Shown one piece after another: positions 1 to 11,529 of a DNA stretch of 64,000 nucleotides; positions within the stretch are counted from its first letter, which is position 1; the number at the start of each line of letters is the position of its first letter. The stretch is from Xanthomarina arctica. GTDB taxonomy: Bacteria; Bacteroidota; Bacteroidia; Flavobacteriales; Flavobacteriaceae. Where the stretch lies: the NCBI RefSeq assembly GCF_014638915.1, contig NZ_BMFQ01000003.1, positions 496,001 to 560,000 on the forward strand, written 5' to 3'. A program made the translations under genes and the position numbers. The notes beneath the pieces were generated by a model. That model saw only the letters and a program-made list of their open reading frames with translations, had not been told where the DNA came from and ran no database searches.

Positions 1-1252
<1,252 letters not shown>

Positions 1253-1267
1253 CTGAATACTATTTTT

Positions 1268-4200
1268 TTACTCTTCTAATCTAATGTCTAGTCCTAGTCC
1301 TTTCAATTCGTGCATAAGTACGTTGAAAGATTCAGGTAATCCAGGTTCTGGCATTGGCTCACCTTTAACTATACTTTCGTAAGTTTTAGCTCTACCAATA
1401 ACATCATCAGATTTAACGGTCAATATTTCTCTTAATGTTGCAGATGCTCCATACGCTTCAAGTGCCCAAACTTCCATCTCTCCAAAACGTTGACCTCCAA
1501 ATTGTGCTTTACCACCAAGAGGTTGTTGTGTAATTAATGAGTATGGTCCAATTGAACGTGCGTGCATTTTATCATCAACCATATGTCCTAATTTCAACAT
1601 ATAGATGATTCCAACTGTTGCAGGTTGGTCAAAACGATCTCCTGTTCCACCATCATAAAGATAGGTATGTCCAAATCTTGGAATTCCAGCTTCATCTGTA
1701 AATCCGTTAATTTGATCTAGTGTTGCACCATCAAAAATTGGCGTCGCATAGGTACGTCCTAATTTTTGTCCAGCCCAACCAAGAACAGTTTCGTAAATCT
1801 GCCCAATATTCATACGAGAAGGTACACCAAGTGGATTTAATACAATATCTACTGGAGTTCCATCTTCTAAGAAAGGCATATCTTCTTGACGAACGATACG
1901 TGCAACAATACCTTTGTTACCGTGACGTCCTGCCATTTTATCACCTACTTTAAGTTTACGCTTTTTAGCGATATATACTTTAGCAAGTTTAATAATACCT
2001 GCTGGTAATTCATCTCCTACAGAAATAGTAAACTTCTCACGACGTAAAGAACCTTGTAAATCGTTTTCTTTAATCTTGTAGTTGTGAATTAAATCGGCAA
2101 CTAATTTGTTAGTACTATCATCTGTTGTCCAAACACCAGAAGTTAAATGCGTATAATCATCTACAGAATTTAACATTTTAAGTGTGTACTTTTTACCTTT
2201 TGGTAAAACTTCTTCACCTAAATCATTAAAGATACCTTGAGCTGTTTTACCACCAACAATTGTAAAAAGTTTATCTACTAAAACTTCTTTTAAATCGTCG
2301 AATTTTCTATCGTAAACACCTTCTAACTGAGTGATATCTTCTTTATCTTTTGCACGTTTGCGTTTATCTTTAACCGCACGAGCAAAAAGTTTTTTGTCAA
2401 TTACTACACCATTTAATGAAGGTGACGCTTTTAAAGATGCATCTTTAACATCTCCAGCTTTATCTCCAAAGATAGCACGTAATAATTTTTCTTCAGGGGT
2501 TGGATCACTTTCTCCTTTTGGAGTAATTTTTCCAATAAGAATATCTCCAGGTTTAACTTCAGCACCAATACGAATCATTCCGTTTTCATCAAGGTCTTTA
2601 GTAGCCTCTTCTGAAACGTTAGGAATATCGTTTGTTAGTTCTTCGTTACCTAGTTTTGTATCTCTAACTTCTAAAGAATACTCATCTATATGAATCGATG
2701 TAAAAACATCATTTCTTACTACTTCTTCTGAAATTACAATTGCATCCTCAAAGTTATACCCTTTCCAAGGCATAAAGGCTACTTTCATATTTCTACCTAA
2801 AGCTAATTCCCCTTTTTGAGTAGCATAACCTTCACTTAGAACTTGACCTTTAACAACTTTATCACCTTTTTCTACAATAGGTTTTAAGTTGATAGATGTT
2901 CCTTGGTTGGTTTTTCTAAACTTAATAAGTGGATATGTTTTAACATCGCTTTCAAAGCTTACTTTAGCTTCGTCCTCAGTTCTATCGTACTTAATAGTAA
3001 TTTCGTTTGCATCAACGTATTCAACAACACCATTTCCTTCAGCATTAATTAATACACGAGAATCTGAAGCTACTTGTCTTTCTAATCCAGTTCCAACAAT
3101 AGGAGCTTGCGGACGTAATAAAGGAACCGCTTGACGCATCATGTTAGATCCCATCAAGGCTCTATTCGCATCATCATGTTCCAAGAAAGGAATTAAAGAT
3201 GCAGAAATTGAAGCAATTTGATTAGGTGCAACATCTGTATAATGAATTTGTGTAGGATCTACAACAGGGAAATCGCCTTCCATTCTAGCAATTACCTTAT
3301 CGTGAAGAATCTTTCCATTTTCATCAACCTTAACAGTTGCTTGAGCAATCATTTGATCTTCTTCTTCCTCAGCACTTAAATATATAGGAGTGCTTTTAAT
3401 ATCTACAACTCCATCAGTTACTTTTCTGTAAGGTGTTTCAATGAATCCCATTGAATTAACCTTAGCAAAAACTGAAAGTGAAGATATTAATCCAATGTTT
3501 GGTCCCTCAGGAGTTTCAATTGGACAAAGTCTTCCGTAGTGCGTATAGTGAACATCACGTACTTCGAAACCTGCTCTTTCACGAGATAAACCACCTGGTC
3601 CTAGTGCTGATAAACGACGCTTGTGCGTAATTTCTGCAAGAGGATTGGTTTGATCCATGAACTGAGATAATTGGTTTGTTCCAAAGAAAGAATTAATAAC
3701 AGACGATAACGTCTTAGCATTAATTAAATCGATAGGAGTAAATACTTCGTTATCACGAACATTCATACGCTCACGAATAGTACGAGCCATACGAGCTAAA
3801 CCAACTCCAAATTGTTGAGATAATTGCTCACCAACTGTACGTACACGACGGTTAGATAAGTGATCAATATCATCAATCTCTGCTTTAGAGTTAATTAATT
3901 CGATTAAGTATTTAATAATAGTAATAATATCTTCTTTGGTAAGCACTTGCTTATCCATTCCAATATCAAGACCTAATTTTTTGTTCATTCTATAACGACC
4001 TACCTCTCCTAAAGAGTAACGTTGGTCACTAAAGAATAATTTATCAATAATACCACGTGCTGTTTCCTCATCTGGCGGCTCAGCATTACGTAGTTGTCTG
4101 TAAATATGTTCAACAGCCTCTTTTTCAGAGTTTGTTGGATCTTTTTGAAGCGTATTATGAATAATTGCATAATCTCCTTGTTGCGCACTTTCTTTGTGTA

Positions 4201-5080
4201 AAAGAACAGTTTTTACGCTAGTTTCAAGAATTTCCTCAATATTGTCTTTATCAAGAATGGTATCACGATCAAGAATAATTTCGTTACGTTCAATAGAAAC
4301 TACTTCACCAGTATCTTCATCAACAAAATCTTCATGCCATGTATTAAGTACACGAGCTGCAAGCTTACGACCTAGCACTTTTTTTAATCCAGCTTTAGAA
4401 ACCTTAACTTCTTCAGCAAGGTCAAAAATTTCCAGAATGTCTTTATCACGTTCAAAACCAATAGCTCTAAATAATGTTGTTACAGGTAATTTTTTCTTAC
4501 GATCGATATACGCATACATTACTTGATTGATATCTGTAGCGAATTCAATCCAAGAACCTTTAAAAGGAATTACTCTTGCAGAATATAGTTTGGTTCCATT
4601 TGCATGAAAAGATTGACCGAAAAACACACCAGGAGAACGGTGTAATTGAGAAACTACTACACGTTCTGCACCGTTGATACAAAAAGTACCAGAAGGTGTC
4701 ATGTAAGGTATGGTACCTAAATACACATCTTGAACAATGGTTTCGAAATCCTCATGTTCAGGGTCTGTACAATACAGTTTTAACCTTGCTTTTAATGGAA
4801 CGCTATAAGTTAATCCTCTTTCAATACATTCTTCTATGGAATATCTAGGTGGATCGATAAAGTAATCTAAGAATTCTAGAACAAATTGATTACGTGTATC
4901 TGTTATTGGGAAGTTTTCCATGAAGGTATTATAAAGACCTTCATTACCTCTTTCTTCTGATTTAGTTTCTAACTGGAAAAAATCCTGGAAGGATTTAATC
5001 TGAATATCCATAAAATCCGGATACTCTGTTCTATTGACAATAGACGAGAAATTTAATCTTTCAGCTTGTGTTACTAACAT
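1268..5080 (-). CDS. rpoB: DNA-directed RNA polymerase subunit beta
   Basis: Beta subunit of RNA polymerase, 1270 residues, full length for Bacteroidota. I take the ATG at 5080-5078 ([13 protein letters not shown]) as start; a TTG codon immediately before it could extend the protein by one residue but is unlikely. The rifampicin-binding cluster runs from about residue 470 ([20 protein letters not shown]) and keeps the residues equivalent to E. coli Gln513, Asp516, His526 and Ser531, so no classical rifampicin-resistance change is present. Other landmarks are [23 protein letters not shown] and the C-terminal [20 protein letters not shown]. It follows rplL after a 125-bp spacer with two hairpins and precedes rpoC. 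Confidence 0.98.
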   Translation of the reverse strand: MLVTQAERLNFSSIVNRTEYPDFMDIQIKSFQDFFQLETKSEERGNEGLYNTFMENFPITDTRNQFVLEFLDYFIDPPRYSIEECIERGLTYSVPLKARLKLYCTDPEHEDFETIVQDVYLGTIPYMTPSGTFCINGAERVVVSQLHRSPGVFFGQSFHANGTKLYSARVIPFKGSWIEFATDINQVMYAYIDRKKKLPVTTLFRAIGFERDKDILEIFDLAEEVKVSKAGLKKVLGRKLAARVLNTWHEDFVDEDTGEVVSIERNEIILDRDTILDKDNIEEILETSVKTVLLHKESAQQGDYAIIHNTLQKDPTNSEKEAVEHIYRQLRNAEPPDEETARGIIDKLFFSDQRYSLGEVGRYRMNKKLGLDIGMDKQVLTKEDIITIIKYLIELINSKAEIDDIDHLSNRRVRTVGEQLSQQFGVGLARMARTIRERMNVRDNEVFTPIDLINAKTLSSVINSFFGTNQLSQFMDQTNPLAEITHKRRLSALGPGGLSRERAGFEVRDVHYTHYGRLCPIETPEGPNIGLISSLSVFAKVNSMGFIETPYRKVTDGVVDIKSTPIYLSAEEEEDQMIAQATVKVDENGKILHDKVIARMEGDFPVVDPTQIHYTDVAPNQIASISASLIPFLEHDDANRALMGSNMMRQAVPLLRPQAPIVGTGLERQVASDSRVLINAEGNGVVEYVDANEITIKYDRTEDEAKVSFESDVKTYPLIKFRKTNQGTSINLKPIVEKGDKVVKGQVLSEGYATQKGELALGRNMKVAFMPWKGYNFEDAIVISEEVVRNDVFTSIHIDEYSLEVRDTKLGNEELTNDIPNVSEEATKDLDENGMIRIGAEVKPGDILIGKITPKGESDPTPEEKLLRAIFGDKAGDVKDASLKASPSLNGVVIDKKLFARAVKDKRKRAKDKEDITQLEGVYDRKFDDLKEVLVDKLFTIVGGKTAQGIFNDLGEEVLPKGKKYTLKMLNSVDDYTHLTSGVWTTDDSTNKLVADLIHNYKIKENDLQGSLRREKFTISVGDELPAGIIKLAKVYIAKKRKLKVGDKMAGRHGNKGIVARIVRQEDMPFLEDGTPVDIVLNPLGVPSRMNIGQIYETVLGWAGQKLGRTYATPIFDGATLDQINGFTDEAGIPRFGHTYLYDGGTGDRFDQPATVGIIYMLKLGHMVDDKMHARSIGPYSLITQQPLGGKAQFGGQRFGEMEVWALEAYGASATLREILTVKSDDVIGRAKTYESIVKGEPMPEPGLPESFNVLMHELKGLGLDIRLEE

Positions 5081-5100
5081 CAATGGGCGAAATTTTGATT

Positions 5101-5178
5101 AAAAAAAAATGTTTGGTTATAGCCTACTGGCTATATACGACAAATGGTCTAGGTCTTGGAGAGTACTCTCCAGACCTA
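5101..5178 (-). promoter_or_regulatory. Tandem hairpins between rplL and rpoB (possible attenuator)
   Basis: Read on the minus strand, the first stem pairs TAGGTC/GACCTA and TGGAGA/TCTCCA with one bulged base (5150-5178). The second pairs TATAGCC with GGCTATA around a 4-nt loop (5118-5135) and is followed about 7 nt later by a run of nine T (5101-5109). The U run is too far away for a classical intrinsic terminator, but a partial attenuator or RNase site between rplL and rpoB is plausible, as is known for E. coli at the same position. Confidence 0.5.
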
Positions 5179-5205
5179 AACCTTTGTTAATTTTAGATGT
5201 TAAAC

Positions 5206-5580
5206 TTACTTAAGTTCAACCTCAGCTCCAGCTTCTTCTAAAGACGCTTTTAAAGCTTCTGCTTCATCTTTAGATACACCTTCTTTGATTGCACTTGGTG
5301 CATCATCAACTAAACCTTTAGCTTCTTTTAATCCTAAACCAGTTAATTCTTTAACTAATTTTACTACTGCTAATTTAGAACCACCAGCGGCTTTAAGGAT
5401 TACATCAAATTCTGTTTGCTCTTCAGCAGCGTCTCCACCACCTGCAGCAGGTCCAGCCATAACTGCAGCAGCTGCTGCAGGCTCGATACCGTACTCATCT
5501 TTTAATATAGTTGCTAATTCGTTAACTTCTTTTACTGTTAAGTTAACTAATTGTTCTGCGAAATCTTTTAAATCTGCCAT
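5206..5580 (-). CDS. rplL: 50S ribosomal protein L7/L12
   Basis: Stalk protein bL12, 124 residues, which recruits translation factors to the ribosome as dimers on L10. The N-terminal dimerisation segment ([26 protein letters not shown]) is followed by the Ala/Gly-rich hinge (about residues 33-52) and the C-terminal factor-binding domain with [16 protein letters not shown]. Length and architecture are normal. It sits 62 bp after rplJ and before the rpoB spacer, the usual L10-L12-beta order. Confidence 0.98.
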   Translation of the reverse strand: MADLKDFAEQLVNLTVKEVNELATILKDEYGIEPAAAAAVMAGPAAGGGDAAEEQTEFDVILKAAGGSKLAVVKLVKELTGLGLKEAKGLVDDAPSAIKEGVSKDEAEALKASLEEAGAEVELK

Positions 5581-5642
5581 TTTTTCTATCGTTTTAATAA
5601 TTTTAATAAAATATAATTTGTTTAAGTGCGTACACGTTTTGA

Positions 5643-6164
5643 TTATCCTTCTTTTTCGGATAATGTTTTAAGAATACCTGCTAATTTACCACCACTTGAT
5701 TTAAGTGCTGAAATAACATTTTTAGCTGGAGATTGTAATAATCCGATGATATCACCAATAACTTCTTCTTTAGATTTAATGTTAACTAAAGAATCTAATT
5801 GATCATCGCCAATATAAACAGCTTCCGCGATGTAAGCTCCTTTTAAAAGAGGCTTATCTGATTTTTTACGGAAGGTTTCAATTATCTTAGCTGGAGCATT
5901 ACCTGTTTCAGAATACATTACTGAAGTATTTCCCTTTAATGTTGCAGGAAGATCTCCAAAATCTTTATCTGATGCCTCCATTGCTTTTGCAAGCAAGGTA
6001 TTTTTAACAACTGCTAATTTTACGTTTGCTTTAAAACAAGCACGACGTAAATTTGAAGTACTAAGTGCATTTAATCCTGATATATCTGCTAAATAGATAT
6101 TTGCATTATCAGCTAATTGTGCAGTTAATTCTTCGATTACTTGTGATTTTTCTTCTCTTGTCAT
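5643..6164 (-). CDS. rplJ: 50S ribosomal protein L10
   Basis: Stalk base protein uL10, 173 residues, which anchors L12 dimers to 23S rRNA. The start [17 protein letters not shown] and the motif [11 protein letters not shown] are typical, and the C-terminal helix (about 140-170) that binds L12 is present. It is 19 bp downstream of rplA. In other bacteria the L10-L12 complex autoregulates its own mRNA leader; the short spacer here leaves no room for a separate leader, so any such control would have to act further upstream. Confidence 0.97.
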   Translation of the reverse strand: MTREEKSQVIEELTAQLADNANIYLADISGLNALSTSNLRRACFKANVKLAVVKNTLLAKAMEASDKDFGDLPATLKGNTSVMYSETGNAPAKIIETFRKKSDKPLLKGAYIAEAVYIGDDQLDSLVNIKSKEEVIGDIIGLLQSPAKNVISALKSSGGKLAGILKTLSEKEG

Positions 6165-6183
6165 AATAAAAGTTTTAAACTAC

Positions 6184-6873
6184 TTAACCGATCTTAGGAT
6201 CAACAGCTATACTTGGACTCATTGTAGAAGACATAAAAATGCTTTTAACATAGATTCCTTTTGCTGCAGTTGGTTTTAGTTTCATTAATGTTTGTAATAA
6301 TTCGTTTGCGTTATCTACAATTTTATCAGCACTAAAAGATGCTTTTCCAATTGAAGCGTGAACGATACCAGTTTTATCAACTTTAAAGTCAATTTTACCA
6401 GCTTTTACATCGCTTACAGCTTTAGCTACGTCCATTGTTACAGTACCAGTCTTAGGGTTAGGCATTAAACCACGAGGACCTAATACACGTCCTAAAGGAC
6501 CTAATTTACCCATAACGCTAGGCATAGTTACAATAACGTCTACGTCTGTCCAACCATTCTTGATTTTTTCAAGATATTCGTCTAAACCTACATAATCAGC
6601 TCCTGCTTCTCTTGCTTCTGCTTCTTTATCTGGAGTTACTAATGCTAAAACTTTTACGTCTTTACCAGTACCATGAGGAAGTGTTACTACTCCTCTTACC
6701 ATTTGGTTTGCTTTTCTAGGATCAACTCCTAAACGAACTGCTATATCAACAGATGCATCAAATTTGGTATTGGTTATATCTTTTACTAATGCTGATGCTT
6801 CAGTAACAGAATAGATTTTACCCTTTTCTATTTTTGCTAAAGCTTCTTTTTGTTTCTTTGTTAATCTTGCCAT
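6184..6873 (-). CDS. rplA: 50S ribosomal protein L1
   Basis: L1 stalk protein uL1, 229 residues, which binds 23S rRNA near the E site. Conserved blocks are [21 protein letters not shown], the GTGK turn, [21 protein letters not shown] and [15 protein letters not shown]. It lies 19 bp downstream of rplK, in the usual L11-L1 pair. L1 is a known autogenous translational repressor of this pair in other bacteria; whether that holds here cannot be read from the sequence. Confidence 0.98.
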   Translation of the reverse strand: MARLTKKQKEALAKIEKGKIYSVTEASALVKDITNTKFDASVDIAVRLGVDPRKANQMVRGVVTLPHGTGKDVKVLALVTPDKEAEAREAGADYVGLDEYLEKIKNGWTDVDVIVTMPSVMGKLGPLGRVLGPRGLMPNPKTGTVTMDVAKAVSDVKAGKIDFKVDKTGIVHASIGKASFSADKIVDNANELLQTLMKLKPTAAKGIYVKSIFMSSTMSPSIAVDPKIG

Positions 6874-6892
6874 TTTTTAGAAATTTTTTAGA

Positions 6893-7333
6893 TTAATTAG
6901 GGGCTTCGCCACCTTTAACAGTTATACCCATAGATCTTGCTGTACCTGCTATCATTTTCATAGCTGCATCAATAGTAAATGCATTTAAATCTTGCATTTT
7001 ATCTTCTGCGATAGTTCTAACTTGATCCCAAGAAACTTTTGCTACTTTCTTAATATGTGGTTCTCCCGAACCTTTTTTTACTTTGGCCGCTTCTAATAAT
7101 TGTACAGCTGCAGGTGGTGTTTTGATTACAAAGTCGAATGATTTGTCTTTGAAAACAGAAATGACCACTGGTAAAACTTTACCAGGTTTATCTTGGGTTC
7201 TAGCATTAAACTGCTTACAGAATTCCATGATATTTACTCCAGCGGCACCTAAAGCGGGTCCAACCGGTGGCGACGGATTCGCTGCACCTCCCCTAACTTG
7301 TAGTTTAACTACTTTACTTAACTCTTTTGCCAT
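6893..7333 (-). CDS. rplK: 50S ribosomal protein L11
   Basis: GTPase-centre protein uL11, 146 residues. The N-terminal domain has the proline-rich [29 protein letters not shown] block that contacts translation factors; the C-terminal RNA-binding domain carries the [10 protein letters not shown] motif. It starts 73 bp downstream of nusG, within the secE-nusG-rplK-rplA-rplJ-rplL run. Length is normal. Confidence 0.98.
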   Translation of the reverse strand: MAKELSKVVKLQVRGGAANPSPPVGPALGAAGVNIMEFCKQFNARTQDKPGKVLPVVISVFKDKSFDFVIKTPPAAVQLLEAAKVKKGSGEPHIKKVAKVSWDQVRTIAEDKMQDLNAFTIDAAMKMIAGTARSMGITVKGGEAPN

Positions 7334-7406
7334 TTTTAATAATTTAGATTTTTATGTAATTCTTTATTTTGAAGCTTAAGATTACATATTATGATTGTAA
7401 CAAATA

Positions 7407-7961
7407 TTATACTTTTTCAACTTGCATATAACTTAACTCTAAAGGTGTTTTTCTTCCGAAAATCTTAACCATTACTTCAAGTTTACGCTTTTCTTCATTT
7501 ATTTTTTCGATTGTACCATCAAAACCATTGAATGGACCATCGATTACTTTAACAGTTTCTCCTTTTGTAAAAGGAATAGCAACATTTGCATCTGCATCAA
7601 CTGTTAGCTCATCTACTTTACCTAACATTCTGTTTACTTCAGATTGTCTTAACGGTACAGGATCTCCACCTTTTGTTTCACCTAAAAAACCGATTACATT
7701 TGTAACAGATTTTATAATATGAGGTATTTCTCCTGTTAAATTAGCTTTTACCATAATGTAACCTGGAAAATAAACTTTTTCTTTATTTACCTTCTTACCG
7801 TTACGGATTTGAATTACTTTTTCGGTTGGAACTAAAACTTGGTCAACATAATCCTCTAAGCCCAAACGAGCTATTTCTGTTTCGATATAAGCTTTAATTT
7901 TGTTTTCTTGACCGCTTACTGCTCGAACAACATACCATTTCTTATCATTCCCTTCAGACAT
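7407..7961 (-). CDS. nusG: Transcription termination/antitermination protein NusG
   Basis: NusG, 184 residues, binds RNA polymerase through its N-terminal NGN domain (KWYVVRAVSGQENKIKAYIE at the start) and Rho or ribosomal protein S10 through its C-terminal KOW domain (GETVKVIDGPFNGFDGTIE, about 128-146). It acts on elongating polymerase in the cytoplasm. It follows secE by 11 bp, so the two are co-transcribed. Both domains are intact. Confidence 0.98.
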   Translation of the reverse strand: MSEGNDKKWYVVRAVSGQENKIKAYIETEIARLGLEDYVDQVLVPTEKVIQIRNGKKVNKEKVYFPGYIMVKANLTGEIPHIIKSVTNVIGFLGETKGGDPVPLRQSEVNRMLGKVDELTVDADANVAIPFTKGETVKVIDGPFNGFDGTIEKINEEKRKLEVMVKIFGRKTPLELSYMQVEKV

Positions 7962-7972
7962 ATAATCTTTTT

Positions 7973-8170
7973 TTAACCGTTAATGAATTTGAAATAAATT
8001 CCAACAACTTTACTAAAAACTGTATCCACTCCCCAAATTGCTAATGAGAAAACAATAGAAAATACAGCAACTAAAACTGTTAGACTTTGTCCTTCTGCCA
8101 TTGTTGGCCAAGTAACATTATTCTTCAATTCACCAAATGATTCTTTTATGTAGTTTATAACTCCAGCCAT
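7973..8170 (-). CDS. secE: Preprotein translocase subunit SecE
   Basis: Short form of SecE, 65 residues, with a single transmembrane helix (about residues 30-55, LTVLVAVFSIVFSLAIWGVDTVF) preceded by the amphipathic surface helix containing ELKNNVTWPT, the conserved SecE signature. It stabilises SecY in the Sec translocon of the inner membrane. Position directly upstream of nusG and 78 bp after tRNA-Trp is the standard bacterial arrangement. Confidence 0.96.
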   Translation of the reverse strand: MAGVINYIKESFGELKNNVTWPTMAEGQSLTVLVAVFSIVFSLAIWGVDTVFSKVVGIYFKFING

Positions 8171-8248
8171 TATATAATTTTTATTATCACTTCAATTTCT
8201 ATCGGTGTGGACTTAAAAAACATTTTATAAGCCTCATTAATAATTCTG

Positions 8249-8321
8249 CACGGGCGGAGAGACTCGAACTCCCGACACCTGGTTTTGGAGACCAGTGCTC
8301 TACCAACTGAGCTACGCCCGT
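8249..8321 (-). tRNA. tRNA-Trp (CCA anticodon)
   Basis: On the minus strand the cloverleaf begins ACGGGCG and closes with CGCCCGT. The anticodon stem CTGGT/ACCAG encloses a loop with CCA, and the T arm has GTTCGAGTC. Length is 73 nt with G as discriminator base; CCA is not fully encoded. It lies between tuf and secE. Confidence 0.97.
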
Positions 8322-8332
8322 AAATACAAGTC

Positions 8333-8359
8333 AAGGCATTCCGAAAAACGGAATACCTT
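8333..8359 (-). other. Hairpin between tuf and tRNA-Trp
   Basis: Arms AAGG-C-ATTCCG and CGGAAT-A-CCTT enclose a loop of about 5 nt, with no T run on either side. It is probably an RNA-processing or mRNA 3'-end stabilising structure separating tuf mRNA from the tRNA, not a terminator. Confidence 0.5.
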
Positions 8360-8383
8360 AACTTTATATTTTATTAAACTTTA

Positions 8384-9571
8384 TTAGTCTAAAATTTCAG
8401 TTACCTGACCTGCTCCTACTGTACGTCCACCTTCACGGATTGCAAAACGTAAACCTACAGTCATTGCAATTTTTTGGATTAATTCAACAGTAATAGTAAG
8501 GTTATCTCCAGGCATAACCATTTCAACACCTTCTGGTAATTGGATATTTCCAGTTACATCAGTTGTACGAACGTAAAACTGTGGACGGTAGTTGTTATGG
8601 AATGGCGTGTGACGCCCACCTTCTTCTTTCTTAAGGATATAAACCTCAGCTTTGAATTTTTGGTGTGGTGTTACAGAACCTGGCTTAACAATTACCATAC
8701 CTCTAGAGATCATTGATTTCTCAATTCCTCTTAATAAGATACCAGCATTATCACCAGCTTCACCTCTATTTAATATTTGACGGAACATTTCAATTCCAGT
8801 AATTGTAGATGTTAACTTTTCAGCTCCCATACCAATAATTTCAACAGGATCTCCTGTATTAGCAATACCAGTTTCGATACGACCTGTAGCTACAGTTCCA
8901 CGACCAGTAATAGAGAATACATCTTCGATAGGCATTAAGAAAGGCTTATCAATCTCACGTAATGGCTCTTCAATCCAAGCATCAACAGATTCCATTAATT
9001 GTAATACTGTATCAACCCATTTTTGCTCACCATTAAGTGCACCTAAAGCAGAACCAGCAATTACAGGTCCATTATCACCATCATACTCATAGAATGATAA
9101 TAAATCTCTGATTTCCATTTCTACTAATTCTAATAATTCTTCATCATCAACCATATCCACTTTATTCATGAATACAACCATACGAGGAATTCCTACCTGA
9201 CGTCCTAAAAGGATGTGCTCACGAGTTTGTGGCATTGGACCATCTGTAGCCGCAACTACTAAGATAGCACCATCCATTTGTGCTGCACCAGTAACCATGT
9301 TCTTTACGTAATCCGCGTGACCTGGACAGTCAACGTGAGCGTAATGACGATTTGCTGTTGCATATTCTACGTGTGAAGTATTAATTGTAATACCTCTTTC
9401 TTTTTCTTCTGGTGCGTTATCAATCTGATCGAATGATTTCGCTTCTGAGAAACCTGCATCAGCTAATACTTTAGTAATAGCAGCAGTTAAAGTTGTTTTA
9501 CCGTGATCTACGTGTCCAATTGTACCAATGTTTAAGTGTGGTTTTGAACGATCGAAAGTTGCCTTTGCCAT
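8384..9571 (-). CDS. tuf: Elongation factor Tu
   Basis: EF-Tu, 395 residues, the GTPase that delivers aminoacyl-tRNA to the ribosome. GTP-binding motifs are intact: [10 protein letters not shown] (about 19-28), DCPGHADYV (about 80-88) and NKVD (about 135-138). Domains II ([11 protein letters not shown]) and III (C-terminal [13 protein letters not shown]) follow. It lies downstream of four tRNA genes and upstream of tRNA-Trp, secE and nusG, the tufB-type context. No second copy is visible in this window. Confidence 0.99.
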   Translation of the reverse strand: MAKATFDRSKPHLNIGTIGHVDHGKTTLTAAITKVLADAGFSEAKSFDQIDNAPEEKERGITINTSHVEYATANRHYAHVDCPGHADYVKNMVTGAAQMDGAILVVAATDGPMPQTREHILLGRQVGIPRMVVFMNKVDMVDDEELLELVEMEIRDLLSFYEYDGDNGPVIAGSALGALNGEQKWVDTVLQLMESVDAWIEEPLREIDKPFLMPIEDVFSITGRGTVATGRIETGIANTGDPVEIIGMGAEKLTSTITGIEMFRQILNRGEAGDNAGILLRGIEKSMISRGMVIVKPGSVTPHQKFKAEVYILKKEEGGRHTPFHNNYRPQFYVRTTDVTGNIQLPEGVEMVMPGDNLTITVELIQKIAMTVGLRFAIREGGRTVGAGQVTEILD

Positions 9572-9643
9572 GTTTTAATAAATTTAATCTTAGTTATATA
9601 ATAATATTAGTGTATTCTAATTTAATCTGTCTTTAAAAAAAAG

Positions 9644-9715
9644 AGCCAATGACGAGAATTGAACTCGTGACCTCTTCCTTACCAAGGAAACGCTCTACCC
9701 CTGAGCTACACCGGC
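9644..9715 (-). tRNA. tRNA-Thr (GGT anticodon)
   Basis: The minus strand gives acceptor arms GCCGGTG and CATTGGC (two G-U pairs), anticodon stem TTCCT/AGGAA with GGT in the loop, and T loop GTTCGAATT. Length is 72 nt. It corresponds to the last tRNA before tuf (E. coli thrT position). Confidence 0.96.
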
Positions 9716-9724
9716 TAAAAAAAG

Positions 9725-9797
9725 AGCGAGAGACCGGGTTCGAACCGGCGACATTCAGCTTGGAAGGCTGACGCTCTACCAACTGAGCTACTCTCGC
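9725..9797 (-). tRNA. tRNA-Gly (TCC anticodon)
   Basis: Acceptor arms GCGAGAG and CTCTCGC are perfectly complementary. The anticodon stem TCAGC/GCTGA encloses CTTCCAA, giving anticodon TCC. The T loop is GTTCGAACC. Length is 73 nt. It holds the glyT position of the tRNA4-tuf cluster. Confidence 0.96.
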
Positions 9798-9845
9798 AAT
9801 ATTTAAATCCTTTTTTTAATTATCATTATTTTAAAAAAAATAATG

Positions 9846-9927
<82 letters not shown>

Positions 9928-10009
9928 AATTAAAAATGTTTCACTCTTTTAAAGAACTTCACCTAATTAGTTGTAAAATAAACCATTTTACAAATGTTAG
10001 ATGTTTTAG

Positions 10010-10083
10010 AGCCGATGGAGGGACTCGAACCCACGACCTGCTGATTACAAATCAGCTGCTCTAGCCAGCTGAGCTACATCGGC
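10010..10083 (-). tRNA. tRNA-Thr (TGT anticodon)
   Basis: Acceptor arms GCCGATG and CATCGGC pair perfectly. The anticodon stem CTGAT/ATCAG encloses a loop with TGT, and the T loop is GTTCGAGTC. Length is 74 nt. It is the first gene of the tRNA4-tuf transcript and holds the thrU position. Confidence 0.97.
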
Positions 10084-10103
10084 TTTTAAACCTTTTTTAT
10101 CAC

Positions 10104-10132
10104 AAAAAAAAGCCCGCTATTTCTAACGGACT
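10104..10132 (-). terminator. Intrinsic terminator of hpf
   Basis: On the minus strand, AGTCCGTTA pairs with TAGCGGGCT (two wobble pairs) around a GAAA tetraloop and runs straight into T residues. It lies 50-80 bp after the hpf stop and upstream of the first tRNA. Confidence 0.8.
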
Positions 10133-10133
10133 G

Positions 10134-10163
10134 CAAATGTATATATTTATTTTCTTATTCAAA
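10134..10163 (-). promoter_or_regulatory. Promoter of the tRNA4-tuf operon
   Basis: A Bacteroidota-type promoter on the minus strand: -33 element TTTG (10163-10160), an 18-nt spacer and -7 element TACATTTG (10141-10134), matching TTTG-N(18-20)-TAnnTTTG. Transcription would begin near 10127 and cover the tRNA cluster and tuf. The -7 box lies two bases from the hpf terminator stem, so the promoter and terminator overlap functionally. Confidence 0.7.
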
Positions 10164-10183
10164 ACATTTTTTAGAAAAATTTA

Positions 10184-10486
10184 TTATAAATGTGTTCTTA
10201 ATTTTTCTTTTCGTTTTTTAAGTTGTCTTTCTAAGGACGCTATTGCCATATCTGTTCCCTCTTCAAATGTCTTACATTGCTTCTTAACAACGAAACTATC
10301 TCCCGGAACACTAACGCGTGCTTCAAATATTTTATTCTCTTTATCGCTTGTGTTATCTAATTTTAGATATACATCTGAACTTATTACCTTATCATAAAAT
10401 AAATCTAACTTATCCATTCGCTTTTGAATAAAGTCTATCAATTTTTGGTCGGCATTGAAATTGACTGATTGGGTGTTTACTTTCAT
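10184..10486 (-). CDS. hpf: Short-form ribosome hibernation-promoting factor (HPF/RaiA family)
   Basis: A 100-residue protein of the HPF/YfiA family, which binds the decoding centre of idle 30S subunits and inactivates or dimerises ribosomes in slow growth. It begins MKVNTQSVNFNADQKLIDFIQKRMDKL, carries the central VYLKLDN strand and ends in the basic helix RQLKKRKEKLR typical of the family. It lacks the long C-terminal dimerisation domain, so it is a short form. It lies 40 bp downstream of the xerC-like gene and has its own terminator. Confidence 0.93.
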   Translation of the reverse strand: MKVNTQSVNFNADQKLIDFIQKRMDKLDLFYDKVISSDVYLKLDNTSDKENKIFEARVSVPGDSFVVKKQCKTFEEGTDMAIASLERQLKKRKEKLRTHL

Positions 10487-10526
10487 ACTTCTTTTGTTTT
10501 TAATGATACAATAAGACGATACTGTT

Positions 10527-11417
10527 TTACTTCTTACTTCTAGGATGTGTGTTTAGGTACACTTTTTTTAATTCGGCTATACTATTATGTGTGTAAACCT
10601 GTGTCGCAGCTAAACTGGAATGTCCAAGAAGTTCTTTTACAGCATTTAAATCTGCACCTTGGTTTAGTAAATGTGTTGCAAAAGAATGCCTTAATATATG
10701 TGGGCTCTTTTTCACTTTACTAGATGCTAAACTAAAATACTCATTAATTATTCGGTACACAAGTGTTTCATAAATTTTAACTCCTTTTTGGGTTAAAAAA
10801 AGAACCTCTGGATTGGCAACATTCTCTAACTCACTTCTATACTTTAAATAGCTCTTAAGAGTGTGTAAAACCGAATTAATCAAAGGAACTAATCGTTCCT
10901 TATTTCTTTTTCCCAAAACTTTTAAAGTTTGATTAGAAAAATCGACATCTTTTAATTTTAGTTCTACTAATTCTATTCTTCTTATTCCTGTTGAATAAAA
11001 GAGTTCTATAATAAGTTTGTCTCTAACACCTTCAAAACTATCTTCAAAATAAAGTTCATCTAAAACAGTTTTAATTTCAGTTTCAGAAAAGGGAACTTGT
11101 ATTTTCTTACTGGTTTTTAACGCTTTGTGTTTTACTAAGGGATTAGCTTGAATACTTTCGGTTTTTAATAGAAATTTATAATAGGAGTTTAAAGCTGAAA
11201 TTTTTCGGTTAATACTTCTATTTGAAATACCTTTTTCCACGAGACTTACTATCCAATTTCTAATTTGAGGATAAATTATGGCTTCTATGGAATTGGTGTC
11301 ATATTCCAACATTATAAAATCTGAAAATTCATTTAAATCTTTTTTATATGCAGTTATGGTAAGCTTCGAATATTTTTTTTCAAGCAATAAATAATCTAAA
11401 AAAGGTTTAAAAGGCAT
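10527..11417 (-). CDS. xerC: Tyrosine recombinase, XerC type
   Basis: A 296-residue site-specific tyrosine recombinase. The N-terminal SAM-like core-binding domain covers about residues 1-95 and the catalytic domain 105-290. All active-site residues are visible: Arg146 (STGIRR), Lys170 (KVLGK), His240 and Arg243 (HILRH), His266 (LLGHSS) and nucleophile Tyr275 (TQVYTH). Length and context (rpsU upstream, hpf downstream, no phage genes) point to the housekeeping Xer enzyme that resolves chromosome dimers rather than an integrase. XerC versus XerD cannot be settled without a tree. Confidence 0.88.
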   Translation of the reverse strand: MPFKPFLDYLLLEKKYSKLTITAYKKDLNEFSDFIMLEYDTNSIEAIIYPQIRNWIVSLVEKGISNRSINRKISALNSYYKFLLKTESIQANPLVKHKALKTSKKIQVPFSETEIKTVLDELYFEDSFEGVRDKLIIELFYSTGIRRIELVELKLKDVDFSNQTLKVLGKRNKERLVPLINSVLHTLKSYLKYRSELENVANPEVLFLTQKGVKIYETLVYRIINEYFSLASSKVKKSPHILRHSFATHLLNQGADLNAVKELLGHSSLAATQVYTHNSIAELKKVYLNTHPRSKK

Positions 11418-11474
11418 CTGTAGGTTTATATAGTTTAGTAAATATAAGAATTTAATAAGAAGTTAACTATGAAG

Positions 11475-11505
11475 CAAAAAAAATCCTGCTATTGCAGGAT
11501 TTTTA
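11475..11505 (-). terminator. Intrinsic terminator of rpsU
   Basis: The minus strand forms AAAATCCTGC / GCAGGATTTT with a 4-nt loop followed by a run of T. It lies between the rpsU stop and the xerC start, so rpsU can be transcribed as a short monocistronic message. Confidence 0.85.
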
Positions 11506-11529
11506 ATCGGATTTAACAAAATTTAAAGA

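Noticed and set aside
2331-4526. Plus-strand open frames of 81-120 codons within rpoB
   Set aside because: They are reverse-frame shadows of highly conserved rpoB codons, Ser/Leu-rich without domain features.
5285-5671. 128-codon plus-strand open frame across rplL
   Set aside because: It is the antisense shadow of the Ala/Gly-rich rplL gene; no start context, no family resemblance.
10527-11417. Tyrosine recombinase as a phage or genomic-island integrase
   Set aside because: Its length, all core housekeeping neighbours and the lack of phage genes or att-like repeats at the tRNAs fit a chromosomal XerC/D.
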